This document shows, piece by piece, positions 53,586 to 61,867 of a DNA stretch of 64,000 nucleotides. The notes beneath the pieces were generated by a model. It saw only the letters and a list, made by a program, of their open reading frames with translations, did not search any database and was not told the origin of the DNA. Position 1 is the first letter of the stretch; the number at the start of each line of letters is the position of its first letter. Source of the DNA: Nitrospinae bacterium bin107 (GTDB lineage: Bacteria; UBA8248); NCBI GenBank assembly GCA_002238965.1, contig MPNJ01000008.1:1-64000 (forward strand), in the 5' to 3' direction. A program made the translations under genes and the position numbers.

Positions 53586-54224
53586 TTAAGCCGTAACGGC
53601 CTGCTCGGCCAGGAGTTCATCCAGCACCCGGTCGATTCTCGGCTGCTCGGTCCAGCTCGCCTTGTAGGCGATGTTCCCCTCCTTGTCGATGACGAAGACC
53701 ATGTTCGGCATGCGCCCGAAGGCGTTCACCACCGCCTCGTCGACGTCGTCCACCAGAACGGGGATTTTCATGCCGAATTCGGCCACCAGCTCTTTCGCGT
53801 AGTCCATCTTGTGCTCGAAGGTGGTGTGCTGGGTGTATTTTTTGAAGTACTTGCGCTCCTGCGCGTGGGGCTCCTTGGAATAGACCACGAAGAACTCGAC
53901 GTCCTTGTCCTTGTAGCGCTCTTGCAACTCGTCCATGCCCGGCACCTGCCGGCGGAATGGCGGTCACGTGATGGCGCCGAATTCCAGGACGACGTTCTTC
54001 TTCCCGCGAAAATCGGCCAGGTCCACGGTTTCGCCCGACGTGCTCTCAAGCTTCACCGGAGGGGCCGGCTGGCCGGGTTTCAGCTGATCCTCAAACGCCT
54101 TGTGGCGGACTTTCCTGAACCCGCTCAACTCGCGCTTGATCATCAGGAACGGATCCAGATACCACATGCTCCACAAGCCCCCGAGAGGGCCGGGCGGCCT
54201 GTCGATATAGTCTTCTTTCTGCAT
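53586..54224 (-). CDS. Iodothyronine-deiodinase-like (thioredoxin-fold) selenoprotein; in-frame TGA = Sec87
   Basis: ATG 54224 (GGGAGG seven bases upstream) to TAA 53586, 212 aa, with an in-frame TGA at 53964-53966. Across it the protein reads VVLEFGAIT-U-PPFRRQVPGMDELQ, which matches the deiodinase active-site signature FGSxT-U-PPF. A thioredoxin-fold continuation follows (VEFFVVYSKEPHAQER, then MKIPVLVDDVDEAVVNAFGR, then FVIDKEGNIAYKASW). Ordinary callers split it into 86- and 119-aa pieces. Vertebrate DIO enzymes deiodinate thyroid hormones; bacterial homologues have unknown substrates, and roles as peroxiredoxin-like reductases or dehalogenases are possible. No signal peptide. A SECIS-like hairpin follows the UGA. 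Confidence 0.95.
53939..53952 (-). promoter_or_regulatory. SECIS-like hairpin of the deiodinase-like gene
   Basis: Bases 12-16 after UGA (CCGGC) and 21-25 (GCCGG) form a perfect stem around the loop AGGT. The loop's GGU is at positions 18-20 after the UGA, and in E. coli fdhF the loop AGGUCU has it at 19-21. The match in distance and loop sequence is close. Confidence 0.65.
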
Positions 54225-54333
54225 CTATCAACCTCCCATGAAAAGATGAATGGCGAATACGGAAAATTAGTCCAATTTCGGGATTTTGTCGATTCCTTTG
54301 GGGAGAACCGCCTTGCACTTGCGAGATCGGGAG

Positions 54334-55107
54334 TCAGGGTGCGGCCTCCCGCCTTTCGAAGGCGCTCCAGTAGACGTCCATCACCCGCTTGAAGCCCACG
54401 CTTTCGAACACGCGCTCGGACGCCTCGTTTCCCTCCACGATATAGCAATACGCCTCGCGTCCCCTGGCGAATTGCGCCTCGACGAGGGCGGACACCACCA
54501 CGCGCGCAAGGCCCTGGCCGCGAAAGTGATCCATCGTGTGCAGCATGCCGATGGAGCCGTTCGCGTGAACGACTATGTAGGAAGCGAGTTCGCCCTCGAT
54601 GCGTATCGCCGCGGTGGGGGCATTCGTGATTCTCGCCAGGGCGTATTCCTCCCCCTGGTCGTAGGGGGAATTCTCGGCCAGCGTCTTCGCATCCTTGGGG
54701 TTCAGACTTTCGACGCGGTGCGTGCTGAAGACGGGCCTGAAATCTTTTTTCTCCAGAATAAACATGCCCACGGGCGACGCGCGGATGAGTTTCCTTCGTC
54801 TCTCGACCGCCTTTTGCACATCGAGCGATAGAGAGGAGAATTTGAGATAGCCGTCGCTCTCCTCCATCTGCGCGGAGAGGCGCTCCATGTCTCCCAGTTT
54901 CGCGAGTAACGCCTCGGGCCGCCCCAGCGGCGCGAGCCAGCCGCGACCGGTGTTCACCACCATCTGGGGCGCAGTGAGGTCATCCACCCAGAGGGGGACC
55001 TCCCTTCCCCCTTCCGCGATTGTTCCCGTAATGCGCATCCCGAGCGGCCCCTGCGCACGCAGGAATTTCTGGATAGATTCGCTCCGGGGGTTCTCCAACC
55101 GAATCAA
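54334..55107 (-). CDS. GNAT-family N-acetyltransferase-like protein
   Basis: 257 aa from a TTG at 55107 with AGGGAG upstream. The C-terminal acetyl-CoA-binding region has LHTMDHFRGQGLARVVVSAL (the RxxGxA-type P-loop) and EGNEASERVFESVGFKRVMD, typical of GNAT folds. The N-terminal half is unassigned. The substrate may be a small amine or a protein; not determinable. Monocistronic on the minus strand, upstream of the selenoprotein. Confidence 0.7.
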   Translation of the reverse strand: MIRLENPRSESIQKFLRAQGPLGMRITGTIAEGGREVPLWVDDLTAPQMVVNTGRGWLAPLGRPEALLAKLGDMERLSAQMEESDGYLKFSSLSLDVQKAVERRRKLIRASPVGMFILEKKDFRPVFSTHRVESLNPKDAKTLAENSPYDQGEEYALARITNAPTAAIRIEGELASYIVVHANGSIGMLHTMDHFRGQGLARVVVSALVEAQFARGREAYCYIVEGNEASERVFESVGFKRVMDVYWSAFERREAAP

Positions 55108-55225
55108 TTTTCGTTAAACTCCCTTACTGATGGAAACGCCGCTCCCTTGGAGGAGTGATTATACCCGCTTCTCCGCGCAGATGTAGAGGCAGTAATCCGC
55201 CAAACAAAATACTCCAGGAGAGAAA

Positions 55226-56299
55226 ATGAAGGAATATCGAATCATCACCATCCCGGGGGACGGGATCGGCCCGGAACTCATGGAATCCACCATCGCCGTT
55301 CTCGAAGCCGTGCAGGGCACAAACGAGACCTTAACGCTGAGACTGGAAGAACACGAAGCGGGAGCGGGCCGCTACGCCAGGTACGGCAAGCGCATCAGCG
55401 ATGAAACCATGCAGGCCTGCCGCGAAGCGGACGGCGTCCTCAAGGCGCCGGTCGGGAATCCGGCCGTCCGCACGCCGGAGGGTACCGAGGCGGGGCTTCT
55501 GGGCGGCGTGCTCAGAACGGGGCTCGACCTGTTCGCCAACATGCGGCCCGTCAAACTCTACCCGGGCATCCGGAGTCCACTGGCGGGCTATGCGCCCGGC
55601 GGCATCAACTACGTCGTGATCCGCGAGAACACCGAAGGCCTCTACGCCTCGCGCGACAAGGGCGTGGGCGGCCCCAACGCCGTGGCCGACACCATGATCA
55701 TCACCCGCCCGGGCGTGGAGCGCGTCGTGCGGTTCGCCTTCGAACTCTCGCGCACAAGAAACGGCGCGCCAGAAGACGGCGTGCGGCGCGTCACCTGCGT
55801 GGACAAGAGCAACGTGCTTCGCTCCATGGCCCTGTTCCGCGAGGTATTCTTCGAGGTGGCGGCGGATTACCCCGACATCGAGGCCGAGGCGGTCTATTCG
55901 GATGCCTGCGCCAACCATCTGGTGATTCGCCCGGCGCACTACGACGTGCTGGTGATGGAGAACATGCTGGGAGATTTGTTGAGCGATTTGGGCGGCGCCA
56001 CGGCCGGCGGCCTCGGCATGTGTCCGTCTGGGAACATCGGGGAGAAATTCGCCTTTTTCGAGGCGGTGCATGGCTCGGCCCCCGACATCGCCGGTCAGGG
56101 AATCGCCAATCCGTTGAGCCTCATCCTCTCCGCCGCCCTCATGCTCGCCCACATCGGGGAGAGCGAGGCCGCGAACCAGATAGAAACCAGCGTGTGGGGA
56201 GCGCTCGAGGCCGGGGAGATTCGCCTCGATAGCAAGGGGCGCTCTGTTGACGGCTCCAAAGCCATCACCGAGGCGGTGTGCGCCCGCGTCAGGGGATGA
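55226..56299 (+). CDS. Isocitrate/isopropylmalate dehydrogenase family protein
   Basis: 357 aa, AGGAG before ATG 55226. Beta-decarboxylating dehydrogenase pattern: ITIPGDGIGPELM, FANMRPVKLYPG, VIRENTEGLYASRDKGVGG (substrate-binding Arg and phospho-accepting Ser region), VMENMLGDLLSDL (metal Asp), and EAVHGSAPDIAGQGIANP. Subgroup could be 3-isopropylmalate dehydrogenase (LeuB), tartrate dehydrogenase or homoisocitrate dehydrogenase; leuA is 25 kb away and no leuCD are adjacent. The NAD-type signature favours NAD use. Confidence 0.85.
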   Translation: MKEYRIITIPGDGIGPELMESTIAVLEAVQGTNETLTLRLEEHEAGAGRYARYGKRISDETMQACREADGVLKAPVGNPAVRTPEGTEAGLLGGVLRTGLDLFANMRPVKLYPGIRSPLAGYAPGGINYVVIRENTEGLYASRDKGVGGPNAVADTMIITRPGVERVVRFAFELSRTRNGAPEDGVRRVTCVDKSNVLRSMALFREVFFEVAADYPDIEAEAVYSDACANHLVIRPAHYDVLVMENMLGDLLSDLGGATAGGLGMCPSGNIGEKFAFFEAVHGSAPDIAGQGIANPLSLILSAALMLAHIGESEAANQIETSVWGALEAGEIRLDSKGRSVDGSKAITEAVCARVRG

Positions 56300-56300
56300 T

Positions 56301-56987
56301 TCAGGAGAACCGCTCGCGCAGGAGCGTCCACACGGCGATAAAGCCGTCTCGCCAGGTTATCTTCTTGCCTTCTGCGTAAGTTCGGCCGTAGTAGGATATC
56401 GGCACCTCGTAGATGCGCCACTTCGCGGGTTTCAGGATTTTCGCGGTGAATTCCGGCTCGAAGTCGAACCCCCTGGCGCGAATTGTCATATCCTTCACCA
56501 CCTCACGGCGGAACATCTTGTAACAGGTTTCCATGTCGGTGAGCGTACAATTGAACAACATGTTGGCGAGAGTGGTCAGCATGTGGTTTCCCACCTTGTG
56601 CCAGAACATGTGCACGCGCTGGGGCTTTCCGCCGAAGCGCGTGCCGTAGACCACGTCGGCCGCCCCCCGGCGGATGGGGTCATACAGATCGGCGTATTCG
56701 TCAGGGTCGTATTCCAGGTCCGCATCCTGCACGACGATCACGTCCCCGTTCGCCGCCGCGAAGCCGTCGCACAGGGCGGCTCCCTTACCCTCGTTTTTCT
56801 CCCGGTAAATGACGCGCGCGCCGTTTTGTTCGATCTCGGCCAGGATGTCCCGTGTTCCGTCCGTGCTGCCGTCGTCCACGATGATGAGTTCGATGTTCAT
56901 CGGCACCGCCTGTACTCTGGCGGCGATTTCGCGAATCGTGTCCCGTTCGTTGAAACACGGCATCACCACGCTCAATAAATCCGTCAT
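56301..56987 (-). CDS. Family 2 glycosyltransferase (DPM1-like)
   Basis: 228 aa from ATG 56987. GT-A fold with LSVVMPCFNERDTIREI, IVDDGSTDGTRDIL, GKGAALCDGFAAA and the DxD motif VVQDADLEYDPDEY near residue 90. C-terminal YEVPISYYGRTYAEGKKI resembles polyprenyl-phosphate mannose/glucose synthases. It makes a lipid-linked sugar or glycosylates cell-surface material. No membrane helices in the visible part. Convergent with the dehydrogenase before it. Confidence 0.85.
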   Translation of the reverse strand: MTDLLSVVMPCFNERDTIREIAARVQAVPMNIELIIVDDGSTDGTRDILAEIEQNGARVIYREKNEGKGAALCDGFAAANGDVIVVQDADLEYDPDEYADLYDPIRRGAADVVYGTRFGGKPQRVHMFWHKVGNHMLTTLANMLFNCTLTDMETCYKMFRREVVKDMTIRARGFDFEPEFTAKILKPAKWRIYEVPISYYGRTYAEGKKITWRDGFIAVWTLLRERFS

Positions 56988-57201
56988 TTGACCACCGCCG
57001 CTCACCGCAGTTCTCTCCATCAATGGGACGAGCACGTCATTCGTTTACGAGGGCATCGCGCCAAAGCCTACAACCTCAATCCCGCACGGTCAATTTATTC
57101 TTGACTCCAAAGGCTCTCCGGCTTGGCAAGCGTTGCCCTCCGTGAGAGTATTGCCGCGCCCAGGAATTCATCGCAAATAACCAAATTTTCGGGATTATGA
57201 A

Positions 57202-58329
57202 ATGCCGTCGCCCCTGCTCGAGAGAATGAAGACGCTCTGCTCCCTGCCCGGCCCGCCGGGGCATGAGGGCGCCGTGCGCGACGCCATTGCGGAGATGGTG
57301 AAAGACAGCGCGAGCGAGTTGCGGCGCGACCCCATCGGCAACCTCATCGCACGCCACGAAGCGCACGAGGCAGCCACTCACATCCTCCTGGAATGCCACA
57401 TGGACGAAGTCGGCTTCGTCGTCACGAACGTGGAGGCGGGCGGCGCGATTCGCTTCGAAAAAGTGGGGCTCGTGGCGGATTCGATCTTCCCGGGCCGCGA
57501 AGTCGCGCTCCTGACGCTGGACGGGCAACTTCATAGCGGCGTTGTTAACGTGCGCAGCGGACATCTCCAGTCCTTACAGGGCCAGGAGCACCCCGGCGTC
57601 GATAATATGTGGATAGATTTAGGCGCTACCGACGACGCGCCCATTCGCGCCCTCGGCATCGAGGCGGGCACGCCGGGCGTATTTCACAGCCCCTTTGTGC
57701 AACTCCCCGGCGGAGCCTGGAAATCGAAGGCGGTGGACAACCGCTCGGGGTGCGCCCTGTGCGTGGAGGCGTTCATCAACACGGCCAACTCGCTCTCGGA
57801 CAGGCTCCGCCTGAGCGCCGCCTTCTGCGCGCAGGAGGAAATCGGCGGGCGCGGCGCATCGGTGCTATCGGTGGATGAAACGGGAGCCGACATGCCCATT
57901 CTCGCCATCGTGCTCGACAACGTGCCCTCGGACGGTCCGGGGCGCTCCGACGCCCGTGGCTCCAAGATCGGAGCAGGGCCTGTATTGCGCAGGTATGATC
58001 ACCAGCCCACGAGTCTTTACGGCTACATCACCCCGCCAGAGCTTATCCAGTGGGTGAAGGACGTGGCGAGCGACGCCCACGTGCCCTTACAGGAAGACGT
58101 GTTCGTGGGCACGTTTCTCGATTCCGCCACATTGAGCAAATCCCGGCCCGGCGGGCTTCCCACTGTGCCGATCAATATGCCCAGGCGCTATTCCCACAGC
58201 CCGGTGGAGACGTTCATGGAATCGGACCTGGAAGCCATGGCGGCTCTCATCGGCGCACTTTTGCGCTCCACCGCCGAGGGGGGAGCGCCGGATCTGAGGC
58301 GGGATTATTTGTCGTCCTCTGATGCTTGA
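57202..58329 (+). CDS. M42-family metallopeptidase (aminopeptidase)
   Basis: 375 aa. M42 signature residues: LLECHMDEVGFVV near residue 65 (first metal His and Asp), SKAVDNRSGCALCVEAF near 178, AFCAQEEIGGRGAS near 210 (Glu pair), IVLDNVPSDG, and PINMPRRYSHSPVE near the end (final His). Cobalt- or zinc-dependent aminopeptidases/endoglucanase-M homologues form tetrahedral complexes that trim peptides in the cytosol. It lies 38 bp upstream of the MqnD-like gene. Confidence 0.9.
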   Translation: MPSPLLERMKTLCSLPGPPGHEGAVRDAIAEMVKDSASELRRDPIGNLIARHEAHEAATHILLECHMDEVGFVVTNVEAGGAIRFEKVGLVADSIFPGREVALLTLDGQLHSGVVNVRSGHLQSLQGQEHPGVDNMWIDLGATDDAPIRALGIEAGTPGVFHSPFVQLPGGAWKSKAVDNRSGCALCVEAFINTANSLSDRLRLSAAFCAQEEIGGRGASVLSVDETGADMPILAIVLDNVPSDGPGRSDARGSKIGAGPVLRRYDHQPTSLYGYITPPELIQWVKDVASDAHVPLQEDVFVGTFLDSATLSKSRPGGLPTVPINMPRRYSHSPVETFMESDLEAMAALIGALLRSTAEGGAPDLRRDYLSSSDA

Positions 58330-58367
58330 AATCTCACAAAAACCGCATTTTTGGAGAAGAAAAACCA

Positions 58368-59219
58368 GTGTCCAGAACGATTCGCGTCGCCCATAGCCCT
58401 GACTCGGACGATGCCTTCATGTTTCATGCGCTGGCGAACGGGAAGATCGCGCAGGGAGAATATGAATTCATCCATGAACTCCACGACATCGAAACGCTGA
58501 ACCAGGCCGCATTCAAGGGCAAATACGAGGTGAGCGCCATCAGCTTCCATGCGTACTGTCACCTGGCGGAGCGCTACGCCATTTTGCCGCACGGGGCGAG
58601 TTTCGGGGAGAATTACGGCCCCGTCATCATCTCGCGTGAACCGATGATGCCCGAGGTGCTCCGGGACGTGGAAATCGCCATCCCTGGCCTGCTGACGACG
58701 GCATACCTCACTCTCCGCCTGTATATGGGAGGCGAGGAGCCCAAACACCGCGTGGTGCATTTCGACGACATCATGGACGAGGTGAAAAAAGGAGCCTCCC
58801 CGGCGGGACTTCTCATCCACGAGGGCCAGCTCACCTATGAGCAGGAGGGTTTTCATCTCGTGGAGGACCTCGGTAAATGGTGGATGAGCGAAACCGGAGG
58901 TCCCCTGCCCCTGGGCTGCAACGTCATCCGAAAGGACCTGGGGCCCGAGGTCGTGGGCGAGGTGAGCCGCCTGCTTCACCAGAGCATCGTCTACGCGCTC
59001 GAGAACCGGGACGAAGCGCTCGACCACGCCATGGCCTACGCCAGGGACCTGCCGCGCGATAAGGCGGACGTTTTCGTCGGCATGTACGTGAACGAATGGA
59101 CGCGCTCATACGGCGACGCCGGGCGAAAGGCCGTCTCCACGCTGTTGAACCGCGCCGCGGAGGCGGGCATCATACCGAAAAAAATTGAGCCGGAATTCGT
59201 GACCTCATCCACCGGCTGA
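58368..59219 (+). CDS. mqnD: MqnD-like 1,4-dihydroxy-6-naphthoate synthase (futalosine pathway)
   Basis: About 283 aa. The frame opens at a TTG (58326), but homologous sequence begins at a GTG at 58368 (VSRTIRVAHSPDSDDAFMFH). The SPDSDDAFMF region, KYEVSAISFHAYCHLAERYA, GPLPLGCNVIRKDLGPEV and VGMYVNEWT fit MqnD/MqnA-type enzymes, which make naphthoate in menaquinone synthesis from futalosine. Periplasmic-binding-like fold. A member of the same fold with unrelated ligand cannot be excluded, but the motif set favours MqnD. No other mqn gene in the window. Confidence 0.75.
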   Translation: MSRTIRVAHSPDSDDAFMFHALANGKIAQGEYEFIHELHDIETLNQAAFKGKYEVSAISFHAYCHLAERYAILPHGASFGENYGPVIISREPMMPEVLRDVEIAIPGLLTTAYLTLRLYMGGEEPKHRVVHFDDIMDEVKKGASPAGLLIHEGQLTYEQEGFHLVEDLGKWWMSETGGPLPLGCNVIRKDLGPEVVGEVSRLLHQSIVYALENRDEALDHAMAYARDLPRDKADVFVGMYVNEWTRSYGDAGRKAVSTLLNRAAEAGIIPKKIEPEFVTSSTG

Positions 59220-59236
59220 CAAGCGGAGGCGGATTC

Positions 59237-59620
59237 ATGCTGGAGGGAATGCACCACATATCCATCAACGTCGATAACCTGGAGGAAGCGCGCGATTTTT
59301 ACGCCGGGCTGCTGGAACTTGCGGAAATTGACCGCCCGGACCTGCCGAATCCAGGCTACTGGTTCCAGGCGGGAGCCTGTCAGCTTCATCTCACGGGACG
59401 CCAGAATCGCGCGAGCGAAACGAGCATACCGGGCACCGGAGCCGGCGAAACCCACTTCGCCTTCGCGGCGTCTGATTTGGAGCCCGTGAAGCGAAGGCTC
59501 GAGATTGCCGGCGTGGACGTCAAAGACGGCGTCAACGCCGGACTGGGATTGCGGCAACTGTTCTTCAGAGACCCCTCGGACAACCTCGTGGAGGTGTTCT
59601 GCACGCTGGAAGAGTCATGA
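59237..59620 (+). CDS. VOC-family protein 2
   Basis: 127 aa, GGAGG eight bases before ATG 59237. VOC core: MHHISINVDNLEEARDFYAG, PGYWFQAGACQLHLTGRQNR, and FFRDPSDNLVEVF with the metal ligands. Very similar layout to the VOC protein at 45793-46188. Enzyme activity unspecific. Follows mqnD closely, same strand. Confidence 0.82.
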   Translation: MLEGMHHISINVDNLEEARDFYAGLLELAEIDRPDLPNPGYWFQAGACQLHLTGRQNRASETSIPGTGAGETHFAFAASDLEPVKRRLEIAGVDVKDGVNAGLGLRQLFFRDPSDNLVEVFCTLEES

Positions 59621-59644
59621 TGGAAATCGCAAGAAGCTTATCCG

Positions 59645-60727
59645 ATGCCGAAACCCAATAATTATTCGACCGGCTTAACCCGCCGCACTTTTCTCCTGGG
59701 TCTCGGCGCTGCGGCGGCTGGCCTGAGTCTTTCACCTCGGAACGCCTGGAGCACCGAAAACAAAAAGCTGAACTTCTACAACTGGGACACCTATATCGGC
59801 GAAACCACGCTGGCCGATTTCAAGGCCGCCAGCGGGGTTGAAGTGAAGATGGATATATTCGCCGACAACGATGAATTATTCGCTAAACTTAAACAAGGCA
59901 ATCCCGGCTATGACGTCATCGTGCCGACAAACAACTACGTCGATCGCATAATCGCTGCCGGTATTCTGATGCCGCTCGATCATTCCCTGATCCCCAACAA
60001 AGCGAACATCGACCCGATTTTTCAGAACGCCGCCTATGATCCAGGCCGCAAGTATTCCCAGCCCTATATGTGGGGCACGGCCGGGATAGGCTACCGGAAA
60101 TCCCGCGTCGAGGGCATTCCTGACAGTTGGAAGTGGCTGCTTGCTTCGGATAAATACAAGGGCCGCATCGCCCTTATGGGTGATAAGAGCACGGCAATTC
60201 AGATGGGGCTCAAACTATTGGGTCACTCCCTGAACACAACCGACGGCTCCTTGGTAAAGCAGGTGGAGGATATGCTCATCCGCCAGAAGCCCCACATCAA
60301 GTTATTCGCCGAAGATGATGGCCAGGACTTGCTGCTCGCAGGCGAGGTCGATCTGGCCATGGAGTGGAACGGCGACATACTCCAGGTCATGAAAAAAGAC
60401 GCCGACATCGGATACGTCGTACCCAGGGAAGGGGGACTCTTGTGGCAGGATTGCCTGTGCATTCCCAAAAGTGCGCCACACCCGCAAAACGCGCACAATT
60501 TCATCAATTTTCTTTTGAGAGCCGACGTGGGCGCTTCGATTGCCGACTTCATCCAGTACGCCACTCCAAACGCGGCGGCGAAGGCCAGAACGTCGGCTGA
60601 CTACCGGAATAATACGGCCATTTTTCCACCTCCTGAAGTCACCAAAGCGTCGGAGTTTCCGGTATATCTGGGCGAGGACTACGAACGCCTGATCGAGAAA
60701 ACCTGGGCGCGCATCCAGGCAGCCTGA
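59645..60727 (+). CDS. PotD-like polyamine/opine ABC transporter substrate-binding protein
   Basis: 360 aa. Twin-arginine signal RRTFLLGLGAAAAG at residues 13-26, then the PotD pattern LNFYNWDTYIGETTLADFKA, GNPGYDVIVPTNNYVDR, and NAHNFINFLL. It binds spermidine/putrescine or a related cation in the periplasm. No permease or ATPase gene is adjacent, so it is an orphan binding protein unless its partners are elsewhere. Tat export is less common for this group. Confidence 0.88.
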   Translation: MPKPNNYSTGLTRRTFLLGLGAAAAGLSLSPRNAWSTENKKLNFYNWDTYIGETTLADFKAASGVEVKMDIFADNDELFAKLKQGNPGYDVIVPTNNYVDRIIAAGILMPLDHSLIPNKANIDPIFQNAAYDPGRKYSQPYMWGTAGIGYRKSRVEGIPDSWKWLLASDKYKGRIALMGDKSTAIQMGLKLLGHSLNTTDGSLVKQVEDMLIRQKPHIKLFAEDDGQDLLLAGEVDLAMEWNGDILQVMKKDADIGYVVPREGGLLWQDCLCIPKSAPHPQNAHNFINFLLRADVGASIADFIQYATPNAAAKARTSADYRNNTAIFPPPEVTKASEFPVYLGEDYERLIEKTWARIQAA

Positions 60728-60746
60728 GCGAGATAAGGACACCACC

Positions 60747-61175
60747 ATGAAGCAAAACAGATTTCACCTGGCCGGGGCCGTGCCCTGGCGAAAGACCGAG
60801 GATGGGTTGGAAATCCTCCTCATCACGGCGCGCGACAGACCCCTGGACGACGACAATTTCTGGTGGATAGTACCCCAGGGCGGCGTGGAGCCGGGGCAGA
60901 CCTCCCAGGAAGCCGCCATCGCCGAAACCTGGGAGGAAGGCGGTGTCCGCGGCATGGCGTCGGAGGAGCCCATTGCGCATTACGAATACGACATCGGCGC
61001 GGGCAGGTGTAAGGTCGACATCTACGAAATCGAGGTCGACGTCGTCGAGGACGACTGGCCCGAGAGCCACGAGCGAAGGCGCGTCTGGCTCTCCCCCGAG
61101 GACGCCCTGGATACCATCTCGGGAGAAACGCTTAAAAGTATCCTGGAAGAATTCCTGCGGAGAATGGGGGTTTAA
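60747..61175 (+). CDS. Nudix hydrolase
   Basis: 142 aa, AAGGAC upstream of ATG 60747. The Nudix box is GGVEPGQTSQEAAIAETWEEGG near residues 47-68; the usual Arg of REUXEE is Thr-preceded Ala/Glu here (AETWEE), so catalysis may be altered though the metal-binding Glu pair is kept. Nudix enzymes cleave nucleoside-diphosphate-linked compounds, and this subgroup resembles diphosphoinositol or diadenosine polyphosphate hydrolases. Converges with the methyltransferase, overlapping four bases. Confidence 0.8.
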   Translation: MKQNRFHLAGAVPWRKTEDGLEILLITARDRPLDDDNFWWIVPQGGVEPGQTSQEAAIAETWEEGGVRGMASEEPIAHYEYDIGAGRCKVDIYEIEVDVVEDDWPESHERRRVWLSPEDALDTISGETLKSILEEFLRRMGV

Positions 61176-61867
61176 GGCTTTCGCGCCACTATGAGCACGC
61201 GGTTGTAGTGCAAATACAACGGCGCGGCCAATAAGCCCGCGGCCGCAAGCCACGCGAGTTGATCATCCAGTTTTGCGGGGTAATCGTCTTTCGAATCGTA
61301 GCGCTCTCGATATTCCTGAAAGCTCATCGGCGCATCCACACCCCGGTTCTGACGATTCCACACGCGCTCATACGCATCGGGCAGGTCGTCGAAGTTCGTC
61401 TGGAACCGGTCCAGGATGTAAAACGCGCCTCCCGGACGAAGCAATTTGAACACTTTTTCATAGACAGCGCGTTTGCTCTCGTGCGGGATCTCGTGCAGGG
61501 CCTGGCTGCTGAATACCGCCGCATAAGGCGCATGGGGAAACTCGACCGCCCCCAGACGGTTCATATCGCCCGGAAGCGGATGATATCTGTCCCCATAAGC
61601 GTGCAAGCGCTCTGAAGCGAGTTTCAGCATCTCCTCCGAGCTATCGAGGCATACTATACTTGCATGGGGAATGCGCTCGAAAATAATCGCTTCCACCTGC
61701 CCCGAACCGGAACCCATATCCAGCATCCAGCCATCATCCGGCCCCACACTTTCGAGAAGGGTGATCAACAAATCGAGTTGATTCGCCCGGTCGGGGTTGT
61801 CCCGCGCCGCGTTCACCGCATCCCAGTTTTGGGCGAAACTCCCCTCCCCCCAGGCGTCTGTCGTCAT
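61172..61867 (-). CDS. SAM-dependent methyltransferase
   Basis: 231 aa. Motif I is WMLDMGSGSGQVEAIIFERI near residue 45, followed by IVCLDSSEEMLKLASERLH, AAVFSSQALHEIP and FKLLRPGGAFYILDR. Class I methyltransferase of unknown substrate. The ATG overlaps the stop of the MmgE/PrpD gene (TGATG), so both are translated from one message, linking methylation with the MmgE/PrpD step. Confidence 0.8.
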   Translation of the reverse strand: MTTDAWGEGSFAQNWDAVNAARDNPDRANQLDLLITLLESVGPDDGWMLDMGSGSGQVEAIIFERIPHASIVCLDSSEEMLKLASERLHAYGDRYHPLPGDMNRLGAVEFPHAPYAAVFSSQALHEIPHESKRAVYEKVFKLLRPGGAFYILDRFQTNFDDLPDAYERVWNRQNRGVDAPMSFQEYRERYDSKDDYPAKLDDQLAWLAAAGLLAAPLYLHYNRVLIVARKP

